From: Coemansia sp. RSA 1804
Taxonomy: Eukaryota > Kickxellomycota > Kickxellomycetes > Kickxellales > Kickxellaceae
Direction: 5' to 3'
Length of the DNA: 24,050 nt
Assembly: GCA_027578815.1 (NCBI GenBank)
Contig: JANBTH010000243.1
Coordinates: 1-24,050, forward strand
In this document: positions 1 to 8,188 of the stretch, piece after piece
Layout: every line of letters begins with the position of its first letter
Numbering within the stretch: the stretch's first letter is position 1
Program-made: the position numbers and the translations under genes
Notes under the pieces: generated by a model
Seen by the model: only the letters and a program-made list of their open reading frames with translations
Database searches by the model: none
What the model was told of the DNA's origin: nothing

Positions 1-2415
1 GAGATAGCCGAGGCTGCCTTTGTGTCCGGAAGCCGCCGCCAATCCAGACGCACGGTTGTCGAGCTCCAGCTGGAAGTTTATCGACGCGGACTGGAGGCAA
101 ACCCGCGGAGTCCGGGGCTTGCGCTTGGGTATCTCGCGCAGTGCAACGAGATCATGGATGCAGAGTCGCTGGCGCAGGAGTGGGAGAAGGTGGCAGGAGA
201 CATAGACGACATTGGCATCGCCATGGAGTACGTCGGGTTTTGCCAGGGAACGATGGTGCCAAGACGGTCGGTGGACTGGATGGTCAGAGTCTACGCGAGA
301 TCGGTGAAGCGGGTTCTTTGTTGCGGAATCCGCCAGAACCCGCAGACCAGAGCACGAGCATCGATGTGCGCCATGGAGCTTCTGCACTGTCTCTGCCTGT
401 TCCTTCGGGACGCCGGGTATCTTGAGCGAGCGGTGGCGACGTACCAGGCCGTGCTGGAGTGGTATGTGCTTCCGCCAACCGAACTCGTAGACGCGACCCA
501 TGGACACAGGCTGCATTCGTTCGAGGTGTTCTGGAACTCTGGGTGCAAGCGCATTGGGCACGCGGGCGCCAAGGGCTGGGCCTCCTTTGCGGGAGACACG
601 AACGAACAGCACACGCTAGGTTCGAGAGATGGCGGTTCTGAAGTATTACGGTCGCTTTTCCCAAAGATGGAGAGCAGCAGCGCCTCAGACGACTTCTACA
701 GTGCGGAGGTTGACTGCATGCACCGGTGTGCCGGCACAGTGCTGGAGCCGGTTTCGATGCGGGACATTGATCCGGACTGGATTAACACGGTTGATCCGTT
801 TGCGGTGACGATCTTTGAGGACCTGGCACCATTCCTCGTTGACATGGAGTGGAGCGAGGACACTGCTGGCGCGCTGCTTGACCGCTTCCTCCAGTTTTCC
901 GGCGTTGTTGGTCCGCGCACCTTTGTGTTTACGCACCACATGTCCCGCGGAGAGGATGGTACGGCGCTGGATGAGCTTGCGTGTGCGCTGCCTCACGACA
1001 GCTGCGATGCCACAGATCCTCCTTCTCAACTCGATCCCTTGCGCTGGGCACAGGATCCGCCGTGCTCCTTGCCCTTTGTGTCGTTGCCGTGCGGACTCGA
1101 CTCAATCGACATGCCCCTTCCCTACGCAAAGTACTGCCTGTGGATGCAGCCCACTAGTAGAGTCCTTCAGGAGGTTGCAGCCAATGCTCTGGAGCTGCTG
1201 GCCACAGCAGCCAGCAGACTGTCTTCGGACATGCGGCTCCAGCTGTGTGTGGTGCTAGTGGAGTGGGCCTTTGTTGTGGGGTCTGCCGAGGACGGCAAAC
1301 AGCTGGGCAAGCGGCTTCTTGCATGCTACCCTACCAGTCTGGCGCTCTGGAACTTGTTTGCCAAGATGCATGCGCGGATCGGCGACTGGGACGAAGCGCG
1401 ACGGGTGTGGTCCAGATCTCTGGCCTTTGCTGCACAGCTCCCGGCGACCGAGAAGGGGAAATGGGCCATTGTCGTCCGCAAGTCGTGGGCGGTGCTTGAG
1501 CTGATGCATGGGCGTGGGCTTGCAGTGGCCGCGCGAATCGTATGTGCCGAGACGGGCTCTGAGCTCCAAGAACTTGCTCAAAAGGACACTGATAATACTC
1601 CGTCTGCCGTCTCCTTGCGCCAGGATGTGCTTCGTGCGCTGCAGTGGGTCAGACAGGAGGAGTGTGCTCTGCGTGCGAGTTCAAACGCCGAAGCCAGGGA
1701 CGCAGCTGCCGCTCTCCTACTGTGGCTCACATACGCCGAGACGCTTGATGTGCGAGCTATGGACAAGGCCTTTGCAGAGCTGGGAGCAAGCGAGCAAACG
1801 CGTACCAACGAGCGTCTGTGGATGGAGCTGTGTGCCGTGCACCTTTTTCACAGCTCCTCCACCAGCGTGCATCGGGTCGGGGATCTTCGTAGACAAGCGC
1901 TGGCTGCCGTTGAGATGTACCCACACAACGTGGTGTTCTGGGAGATTCTTCTCCAAAGCGAGGCCCGCTTCAGAGTATCCAGCCGCACGCGACTGGTGCT
2001 GGAGAAAGCGTCCAAGCGCAGCGATTCTCAGCGGCGCCCATCCATGCAGATGCTCTTCGTCTATGTGCGAATGCGGCTGGATCGTCAGAGCAATGCGAGC
2101 GCCGACGTGTGCATCTCAAATACTCGGATGGCCTTGGGAAAGGCCACTTGCGGGGGAACAGGCAAATCACCACTCGCGTGGATGTTTGGATATGCCTTTG
2201 AACAGCAGCATGGTTCTACGAAATCTGCAGCGAAGGTTCTATCGTCGGCCATTCGGCAGTGTCCGTGGGCGAAGCGCTTCTTTATGGCGGCAATTGCCAA
2301 TGGACTAACGGTGGGAACAGATGATTCTGATGGTTCCACCAAAGGCGCGCTGGTGCGCCAGATGGTTGCATGCGGCATACGTCTTAACACGATGATCAAG
2401 CAGTCTCACCTGTGA
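1..2415 (+). CDS. NRDE2: NRDE2-family nuclear RNA regulation protein, 5'-truncated by the window edge
   Basis: The reading frame is already open at base 1 (it reads E-I-A-E-A-A-F) and runs to TGA at 2413-2415, giving about 804 C-terminal residues. NRDE2 proteins (human NRDE2, fission yeast Nrl1) are nuclear factors that bind the exosome helicase MTR4 and affect splicing, RNA decay and R-loops. Three things support the call. The frame opens with a helical repeat of NRDE-2 type (YRRGLEANPRSPGLALGYL, followed by a WEKV motif). Around bases 514-576 it has the family motif FEVFWNSG followed by GAKGW. Near the C terminus, around 2251-2277, it has RQCPWAKR. HAT-like (half-a-TPR) repeats occur between, for example LWNLFAKMHARIGDWDEARRVW near 1345-1410. 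The N-terminal MTR4-binding part would lie upstream and cannot be seen. No intron is evident. The family call is firm; the true start is unknown. Confidence 0.92.
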   Translation, partial: EIAEAAFVSGSRRQSRRTVVELQLEVYRRGLEANPRSPGLALGYLAQCNEIMDAESLAQEWEKVAGDIDDIGIAMEYVGFCQGTMVPRRSVDWMVRVYARSVKRVLCCGIRQNPQTRARASMCAMELLHCLCLFLRDAGYLERAVATYQAVLEWYVLPPTELVDATHGHRLHSFEVFWNSGCKRIGHAGAKGWASFAGDTNEQHTLGSRDGGSEVLRSLFPKMESSSASDDFYSAEVDCMHRCAGTVLEPVSMRDIDPDWINTVDPFAVTIFEDLAPFLVDMEWSEDTAGALLDRFLQFSGVVGPRTFVFTHHMSRGEDGTALDELACALPHDSCDATDPPSQLDPLRWAQDPPCSLPFVSLPCGLDSIDMPLPYAKYCLWMQPTSRVLQEVAANALELLATAASRLSSDMRLQLCVVLVEWAFVVGSAEDGKQLGKRLLACYPTSLALWNLFAKMHARIGDWDEARRVWSRSLAFAAQLPATEKGKWAIVVRKSWAVLELMHGRGLAVAARIVCAETGSELQELAQKDTDNTPSAVSLRQDVLRALQWVRQEECALRASSNAEARDAAAALLLWLTYAETLDVRAMDKAFAELGASEQTRTNERLWMELCAVHLFHSSSTSVHRVGDLRRQALAAVEMYPHNVVFWEILLQSEARFRVSSRTRLVLEKASKRSDSQRRPSMQMLFVYVRMRLDRQSNASADVCISNTRMALGKATCGGTGKSPLAWMFGYAFEQQHGSTKSAAKVLSSAIRQCPWAKRFFMAAIANGLTVGTDDSDGSTKGALVRQMVACGIRLNTMIKQSHL

Positions 2416-2550
2416 ACAAAAGTAACTTGGAAGCCGGAAGAAAAACAATCGATTACTTTTTCTATTCACGTCATTCACACTGCTTTTTGTTTAATCGCAC
2501 CTAGAATGGTAGGGTTTTCCTTCGTCAATTGGCTCCAAAAGCATTTTCTT

Positions 2551-2556
2551 AATAAA
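2551..2556 (+). terminator. Polyadenylation signal AATAAA of the NRDE2 gene
   Basis: A canonical AATAAA hexamer lies 136 bases after the NRDE2 stop codon, a typical distance for a fungal 3' UTR. No better candidate is seen between the stop and the next gene. Confidence 0.6.
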
Positions 2557-3012
2557 AGAGGCACCGAATCTCCGAAAATCTACTCTTATCATTGCCGTTG
2601 GAACACAGTTGGGGAAATTGTTCGGATTTTAGCCGCACACATCCCACCGTCCGAAAAGAGCCTATTCAAGTGTTGGAAAACCATTCTCTTTTTTTTTCTT
2701 TTTTTTTTACAAATGGAATAGAAGGTGCTTACAACATTGAGATCGTTTGAATGTCGCATACGGCCTTCTCAGCCTATCGCCTCTCTGCTTCCAACCAATG
2801 CATCATACATACTACTGTGAATACCGCGGATCATCGTCACTTGCGTTCATCAGAAGCTTTAGCATTTTATTTTTTTGCACACTTTTATGGACTGTTGCTG
2901 CGGTTCTTGCTTACGAATAGAGCATGCAGCAACAAGACCAATCACTAGAAATACAAACGCAACATCCAAGCGCTGGATTATTAATATACGAATATTCCGC
3001 CTTTTGGGAGAG

Positions 3013-3020
3013 TATAAAAG
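3013..3020 (+). promoter_or_regulatory. TATA box (TATAAAAG) of the dehydrogenase gene
   Basis: A perfect TATAAAAG lies 140 bases before the start codon and is followed by an A/C-rich leader. Transcription probably starts in the 3040-3060 area, which would give a 5' UTR of about 100 bases. Confidence 0.7.
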
Positions 3021-3152
3021 CACTCGGGTGCCGTCCGTCTCCACATTCTACTTAGTATCAACGACAACATTCCCCCATCTACCTAACAAAAGCCACACTT
3101 ACTCAACTACAACTACCCAACGGCGCCTGCAAGTACTCCTCATATTACTAAA

Positions 3153-4223
3153 ATGGTTGAAGGCAAGATTAACGAGATCCACGGCTGGGCTGCAAAGAAA
3201 CCCGGAATCACTGTTGAGCCATGGTCCTACAAGCCCCGTCCTCTAGGCGAGAACGACGTGGAGATCAAGATTGAATACAGCGGCATCTGCGGTTCGGATC
3301 TGCACACAATAAAGGAGGAGTGGGGCACCACTCCCTACCCGGTGATTGTCGGGCACGAGATTGTTGGAAGAGTTATCACCAAGGGAGAGAAAGTAGCACA
3401 TCTGGACGAAGGCGACCTTGTTGGCGTTGGCGCCCAGGTTTTCGCCTGTCTTAAGCAGGACTGCAATGCATGCAGCCGTGACTACGACCCGCACTGTCCT
3501 GAAAAGGTCTTTACCTTTAGTTCCCACTACGCCGATGGGGAGCAGGCCCAGGGTGGCTATGCCGAGGCTGTGCGTGTTGATTCCAACTACGCTTTCAAGA
3601 TTCCTGCCTCCATCGATCCGGTGTATGCCCCGCCTCTGATGTGCGGTGGCACCACAGTCTTTGCTCCAATGCTGCGCAAGGGCGTGAAGAAGGGCGACCG
3701 TGTGGGTGTTGTTGGTATTGGTGGTCTCGGCCACCTTGCTATCCAGTATGCCAGAGCCCTGGGTGCCGAGGTTGTTGCCTTCTCGCACTCCTCAAACAAG
3801 AAGGAGCAGAGTCTAGAGCTTGGTGCCACAAAGTTCGTGGATACATCGAACAAGGACGAGCTGGATTCTGTCCGCCGTTCCCTGGACTACCTGTTTGTAA
3901 CCTCTAGCGCTCAGTCAAACCAGTACAACGAGTACATTTCGTGGATGGACTTTGAGGGCCAAATTGTTCTGCTTGCTCTTCCAAAGGGCGACATGTCTTT
4001 TTCTCCCAGCGAGTTCATTCATACCGAGGTGGCTCTCACTGGTTCTCTGATTGGCGGCATCAATGTGCTTAAAAAGACTCTCGAGTTCTCTGCCAAGCAC
4101 AACATTCTGCCCATCATTGAGCGCTTCCCAATGGAGAAGGTCAACGATGCCCTGGCTCGCGTTGATGCCGGCAAGGTCCGCTATCGCGTTGTGCTTGAGA
4201 ACCCAAAGAGTAGCAACCTTTAA
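3153..4223 (+). CDS. Zinc-dependent, probably NADP(H)-dependent alcohol dehydrogenase (ADH6/cinnamyl alcohol dehydrogenase type)
   Basis: A 356-residue, apparently intronless medium-chain dehydrogenase. It should interconvert aldehydes and primary alcohols, acting mainly as a cytosolic aldehyde reductase like yeast ADH6/ADH7 and plant CAD. The N-terminal GroES-like domain has the catalytic zinc ligands Cys46 (in GICGSDLH), His68-Glu69 (in VGHE) and Cys164 (in PLMCGG). The structural-zinc lobe has Cys99, Cys104, Cys107 and Cys115. The Rossmann fold carries GIGGLG at 188-193. After the second strand comes S-H-S-S-N-K-K (211-217); this Ser/Lys-rich pattern is associated with NADP(H) preference in ADH6, so the cofactor is inferred. 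The ATG has A at -3 and follows a TATA box and A/C-rich leader. One oddity is the first structural-zinc Cys pair, spaced C-x4-C instead of the usual C-x2-C. The exact physiological substrate cannot be read from sequence. Confidence 0.95.
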   Translation: MVEGKINEIHGWAAKKPGITVEPWSYKPRPLGENDVEIKIEYSGICGSDLHTIKEEWGTTPYPVIVGHEIVGRVITKGEKVAHLDEGDLVGVGAQVFACLKQDCNACSRDYDPHCPEKVFTFSSHYADGEQAQGGYAEAVRVDSNYAFKIPASIDPVYAPPLMCGGTTVFAPMLRKGVKKGDRVGVVGIGGLGHLAIQYARALGAEVVAFSHSSNKKEQSLELGATKFVDTSNKDELDSVRRSLDYLFVTSSAQSNQYNEYISWMDFEGQIVLLALPKGDMSFSPSEFIHTEVALTGSLIGGINVLKKTLEFSAKHNILPIIERFPMEKVNDALARVDAGKVRYRVVLENPKSSNL

Positions 4224-4304
4224 ATACTCCTGCTAAACGGTATTATATTTTTTCTGTAAGCTCTTTGATTGTTGTTCTTAAAACTCTGTTTCTATTTTCT
4301 TGCT

Positions 4305-4310
4305 AATAAA
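4305..4310 (+). terminator. Polyadenylation signal AATAAA of the dehydrogenase gene
   Basis: AATAAA lies 82 bases after the dehydrogenase stop, inside a T-rich 3' flank. Confidence 0.65.
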
Positions 4311-6080
4311 TGCAAGGATTTTAAGTTTACATATGCTGTAGAGGCCAGGTTAACTTTACTGGCAATGATAGTGAACTTGAAAATAATATGCTAAGGTAGA
4401 TTTTGAATAGTGTTATCTACACCAGTCACTTGAGAAGAAACCCAATCATTTACGCTATTTAGCCAGTGCAAAGCAGCAAAATACGAAATTACTCATTTTA
4501 CACGCTCTATATGATATCCAGTTTATATTTTAAAGTGCGCCGTGAATATTTCTCCATAACAGTACCAGCACTGCCAACAGCACGCTGCATTATGTTGAGA
4601 TTTTGAGTGTTTCTTTTTTGTGCGTGCAACAAAAAAGCCCCACCAAGAACAATCGATCTTAAAGCCTAAAAAAATCCAACCGCTTTGCATCCTGTGTTTC
4701 TATTGGTTGATTTTGGCTGTCTATGCATCCCTAAATAGTTGTAGATATTACCAAGAAAATAGGCGGTTGCTGAAGCCTCTGCAATGAGTTAAATGATGTT
4801 TGCAGAACTTATTCAAGCACTAGCAAAGATGAAACCACCACAATGTGTATTTTTTAGATACACCAATATGCTTATATTAGCAGAATAATTAAACCCACTT
4901 AGTCCTCGATATCTGTATGAAATATCGTGTTCTACAAACGCTCAATTGCATATGTTCTAATATAACACGTTAATTTCATGGGGTTTTCTAGCAATTTTGC
5001 ATCTTTGTGTTTCCTTTTTCTTTGCGTCTATTGCGGCCAAACTCAATATATCCATAAGCTTAGAAAACTTGGAAGCAACGTAATAATTATCAGTTTGCTA
5101 GTCTGATTTCAGTTGGTGGAATATTTAAAAAATCAAATAGTCAGTACATGTTTTTAAAAATATCCAAAAGGAAACAGTTTTGGTTTTATTTTATAAACTC
5201 TGGCTTTGCTGATGTGGCATTAACAAAATATATTGAGTAAATTTTCATTATTGACACACAACCCCAACGTATATCTAGATATTCTATTGCTTTAGAGCCC
5301 ATGTTTGTCAGCAGATAAATGCTTCTAATATGTTATTTACAAATGTATTAAAATTTAAAATCTTGAGTGAACGCTAGTGGTTAAGAAAGCAAACTGGGCT
5401 AGAAACCACATACTCAATATCAAGGAGTTAAAGTCTGAAATTTACAAAAAAAAATTTTTTTGGGGGAAAGATTTGGAGACGCCTTTTCATATGGATAATT
5501 GTGGGTATTTCCCTATCAACATATTTTGTCTAGCAGCAGCATATCTGTCACCCGTGTGTGTACAAGGAGGTTGCCTTTTCTTTTATCTCTTCTCCTTGAT
5601 GTTGCTGTTTTATAAAGACGGTAAATTTATTCTATTGTTAGTTGTTCAAATAATCCAACAAAGGCTCGTCGATTTCTTATTTTTCATCGAAACTCAAAAT
5701 CTCTTTGGGGCTCATTCTAGATAAAAAAAGACATCAAAATATAGTGGTTAGGTTTGGGCCAAAAAGAAAGAAAATAAAAATTGTTAATCTAGAAAGCGTT
5801 GGGTATTTCCTTATAGCCGTAGTTTCTTTTCTACATAAAAAATTAATTGCATCACCAATGTAACTCGGGGAAACTGGTGTGTACGGTTTTAAATTATAGT
5901 TGCAAATTGTAGTTGGTGTGAAGTGAATTTTCAATATAAAAGATATTGACATCTATCAAGTTTTTTAGATATTCGCAATTCCGCCACAGAATATTCATTT
6001 TTAATCTTCATCTTCTTCCCATTTTAACCAGCGGCCTGCTTAATTATTTTCATTAAGCGTTCATACTTTTTTTTCAAACA
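4311..6080. other. Long AT-rich intergenic region ending in the ABCG promoter
   Basis: About 1.75 kb of visibly AT-rich DNA with no supported gene. The open frames here are short; the longest (5377-5724) starts at GTG and looks like nothing known. At 5371-5436 there is a stretch resembling a decayed tRNA-Ser (see findings). The last 150 bases hold the TATA box (5935) and a pyrimidine-rich leader of the transporter gene. The size of this region compared with the other intergenic gaps suggests an extended regulatory region, but no recognised factor site can be named. Confidence 0.55.
5935..5942 (+). promoter_or_regulatory. TATA box (TATAAAAG) of the ABCG transporter gene
   Basis: A perfect TATAAAAG lies 146 bases before the ABCG start codon. 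The octamer and its distance are nearly the same as for the dehydrogenase gene. A start near 5965-5985 would give a leader of roughly 100 bases. Confidence 0.65.
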
Positions 6081-8099
6081 ATGGAAGCATCGATATCTGA
6101 ATCATTGCCAACTACAAGCAATAATAAAGAAACAATGTCTTCTACTCCAATCCTTAGCTGGAGCGACATTAGCTACGATGTCCCAGTCAAGGATGGTGTC
6201 CGTCGTCTTTTGCACAACGTCTCTGGCAGCATCTATCCCGGGGAGGTTGTTGCTATCATGGGATCTTCTGGTGCTGGCAAAACCACTCTTCTCAACGTTC
6301 TCTCAGGGCGTGTTCAAGGCGGAAAGCTGTTTGGTGACATCAAGTTCAACGGCGCCAAGCGTAACCCACACACATTTAAGCGTATGCTTGCATATGTCGA
6401 ACAAGACGACTTGATGCATTCAACACTAACCGTTGAGGAAACACTGTCTATATCTGCAAAGCTCCGTTTACCCAACTCAAAATACACCGACCAGGACAAG
6501 AAGCAGCGTGTGGAAGAAGTTATGCGCCAGCTGCGTCTTTCCCACATTGCAAACTCAAGGATTGGTGGTGAAGGCAAGCGCGGCATATCTGGCGGTGAAC
6601 GCAAGCGTGTAAGCATTGGTGTTGAGCTTGTCACTGAGCCTTCTCTTCTGGTCCTTGATGAGCCATCGTCAGGACTGGATTCTTCATCTGCCGAAATGGT
6701 TGTTCAACTGACAAAGGACATGGCGCATGAGCGCAACCTCTGCACTTTGATGACCATCCACCAGCCCAGCGCAGAGATGGTTGCCCAGTTTGACAAGCTC
6801 ATTCTCCTTTCCCAGGGAAAGGTCGTGTACATGGGCCCAGCGGACCAGGCACTGCAATACTTTGAGAAGCTCGGCTATCCGTCAACCAACCCAAATCCTG
6901 CCAACTTCTACATCGACTTGATGACCATTGACTTTTCATCGTCTGCTGCTACAAAGGAGAGCGAGACCCGTGTGCAGAGTCTTGTTGACTGCTATGCAGA
7001 ATTCAACCGCAACGGCTCCAAGCTTCTTGTAAACAAGCTCTCATCCCCCGAATCTGAAACTGCTGAGAATGCCAATAATAACAGCAGTGGTATTAACATA
7101 CACAACTCGAAGGAAGCAGAAACCCCAAGCAACACCAATCTGGCGCCTTCTTCTTCCTGTAGAGACAGTGTCTACTATGAATCATACACAAGCCCAGACA
7201 AGGACATTACACACGAGGCAGCTAGCCTTGCCTTGTACGAAGTTACGCCGAGAAATAGTTGGCTAAGCGAGCTTCTTGTACTTCTTAAGCGCGACTATAT
7301 CCTGAATATACGTAACTTGTCGCTGTTTTATGGAGCCCTCTATCAGAGTTTTATGATGACCATTTTCATCGGATTTGTGTTCTTCCAGCTAAAGACCAAT
7401 CAGGCATCCATTCAGAACCGCATTGGTGCGCTCTTCATGCTTCTTATTCAGGGCTCCTTCCCTGTGACATTCTCGGTAATGACAGTCACCATGCTTGGAC
7501 GCAGTGTTCTGACAAGAGAAAGATCAACTGGCAGCTACCGCATGTCCAGTTACTACGTTGCTCGGGCACTCGGCTTCTATCCGCCAGTGTGCTTCCCGCT
7601 GGTTATCATGTTTATCGGTGTGTACTTTATTGCGCATCTACAGTACGATGCAGGAAAGTTCTTTATCGGAGTTGCGCTTCTTCTGACCATCATCTACACT
7701 TCCATGGGCCTTGCCTTTGGAATTGCAATGCTTATGACCAAGCTGGAGACTGCCCATATAATTGCACCAACTACACTGGCAACCTTGTTCCTGTTTGCTG
7801 GTAACTTGTCCAATTCGGACTCGGTCACTCCCGTGCTGCGGTGGATAAAGTACATCTGCATTTACTATTACTCGTATTCTGGTTTCATGCAGAACGAGTT
7901 TGGAGGACTAAAGTTCGAGTGCGACAACAGCGCTTCTTCATGCTACCACACTGGCGAGGAGGTTATCTCCGCGTACGCACTAGACAAGTTCCCCATCTGG
8001 CTTACCATCATTATCAACCTTGCTCTTGGCACTGGCTTCTACATTATCGGATACATTGCTCTACGCTGGGTGGCCAAGCCTCGCTATCTCTGGCTCTAA
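6081..8099 (+). CDS. ABC transporter, ABCG (White/BCRP) half-transporter
   Basis: A 672-residue half-size exporter in the reverse order typical of ABCG proteins: nucleotide-binding domain first, six membrane helices after. Visible motifs are Walker A GSSGAGKTT (61-69), Q-loop Gln108, signature ISGGERKRVS (169-178), Walker B LLVLDEP (189-195) with D-loop SSGLD, H-loop His227, and the post-NBD NPNPANFYID element near 270-279. A low-complexity Ser/Asn/Glu-rich linker (about 320-385) follows. Predicted helices lie near 417-436, 447-467, 496-518, 527-548, 557-576 and 638-662. The last extracellular loop carries Cys614 and Cys621, which could form a disulfide as in ABCG2. Half-transporters must dimerise; the substrate could be a lipid, sterol or xenobiotic and cannot be chosen here. 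All catalytic residues look intact. The gene is intronless, starts at the ATG after a TATA box, and converges on SLY1. Confidence 0.95.
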   Translation: MEASISESLPTTSNNKETMSSTPILSWSDISYDVPVKDGVRRLLHNVSGSIYPGEVVAIMGSSGAGKTTLLNVLSGRVQGGKLFGDIKFNGAKRNPHTFKRMLAYVEQDDLMHSTLTVEETLSISAKLRLPNSKYTDQDKKQRVEEVMRQLRLSHIANSRIGGEGKRGISGGERKRVSIGVELVTEPSLLVLDEPSSGLDSSSAEMVVQLTKDMAHERNLCTLMTIHQPSAEMVAQFDKLILLSQGKVVYMGPADQALQYFEKLGYPSTNPNPANFYIDLMTIDFSSSAATKESETRVQSLVDCYAEFNRNGSKLLVNKLSSPESETAENANNNSSGINIHNSKEAETPSNTNLAPSSSCRDSVYYESYTSPDKDITHEAASLALYEVTPRNSWLSELLVLLKRDYILNIRNLSLFYGALYQSFMMTIFIGFVFFQLKTNQASIQNRIGALFMLLIQGSFPVTFSVMTVTMLGRSVLTRERSTGSYRMSSYYVARALGFYPPVCFPLVIMFIGVYFIAHLQYDAGKFFIGVALLLTIIYTSMGLAFGIAMLMTKLETAHIIAPTTLATLFLFAGNLSNSDSVTPVLRWIKYICIYYYSYSGFMQNEFGGLKFECDNSASSCYHTGEEVISAYALDKFPIWLTIIINLALGTGFYIIGYIALRWVAKPRYLWL

Positions 8100-8169
8100 A
8101 CATCATATGCTAGCTGTTTTCATGAACAAAAAGATTTTTTACTTTCTCTTTTGCCTCCATTTATAACAA

Positions 8170-8175
8170 AATAAA
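8170..8175 (+). terminator. Polyadenylation signal AATAAA of the ABCG gene
   Basis: AATAAA lies 70 bases after the ABCG stop and only 13 bases before the convergent SLY1 stop codon. Cleavage 10-30 bases downstream would therefore fall inside the SLY1 coding sequence. Confidence 0.6.
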
Positions 8176-8188
8176 AATTTACTTGGCA

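Larger units (their letters stand above)
2416..3152. other. Intergenic region: NRDE2 3' UTR and dehydrogenase promoter/leader
   Basis: This stretch holds no convincing gene. The left part carries the NRDE2 polyadenylation signal (2551) and a T-rich tract at about 2681-2709. The right part is the promoter of the dehydrogenase. It has a CCGCGG palindrome at 2826-2831 of unknown meaning, a TATA box at 3013-3020, and from about 3040 to 3152 a C- and A-rich, G-poor leader of the kind seen in well-expressed fungal genes. Short open frames here have no recognisable content. Confidence 0.6.

Noticed and set aside
1508..2308. 266-codon frame inside the NRDE2 gene
   Set aside because: It overlaps NRDE2 in another frame, and NRDE2 has clear family motifs over the same bases.
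4521..4531. GTTTATATTTT, a 10 of 11 match to the budding yeast origin consensus
   Set aside because: Expected by chance in AT-rich DNA, and the consensus is specific to Saccharomyces relatives, which this organism does not resemble.
5377..5724. 115-codon open frame in the AT-rich intergenic region
   Set aside because: It begins at GTG, has low-complexity AT-driven composition, shows no domain or family resemblance and has no promoter signal of its own.
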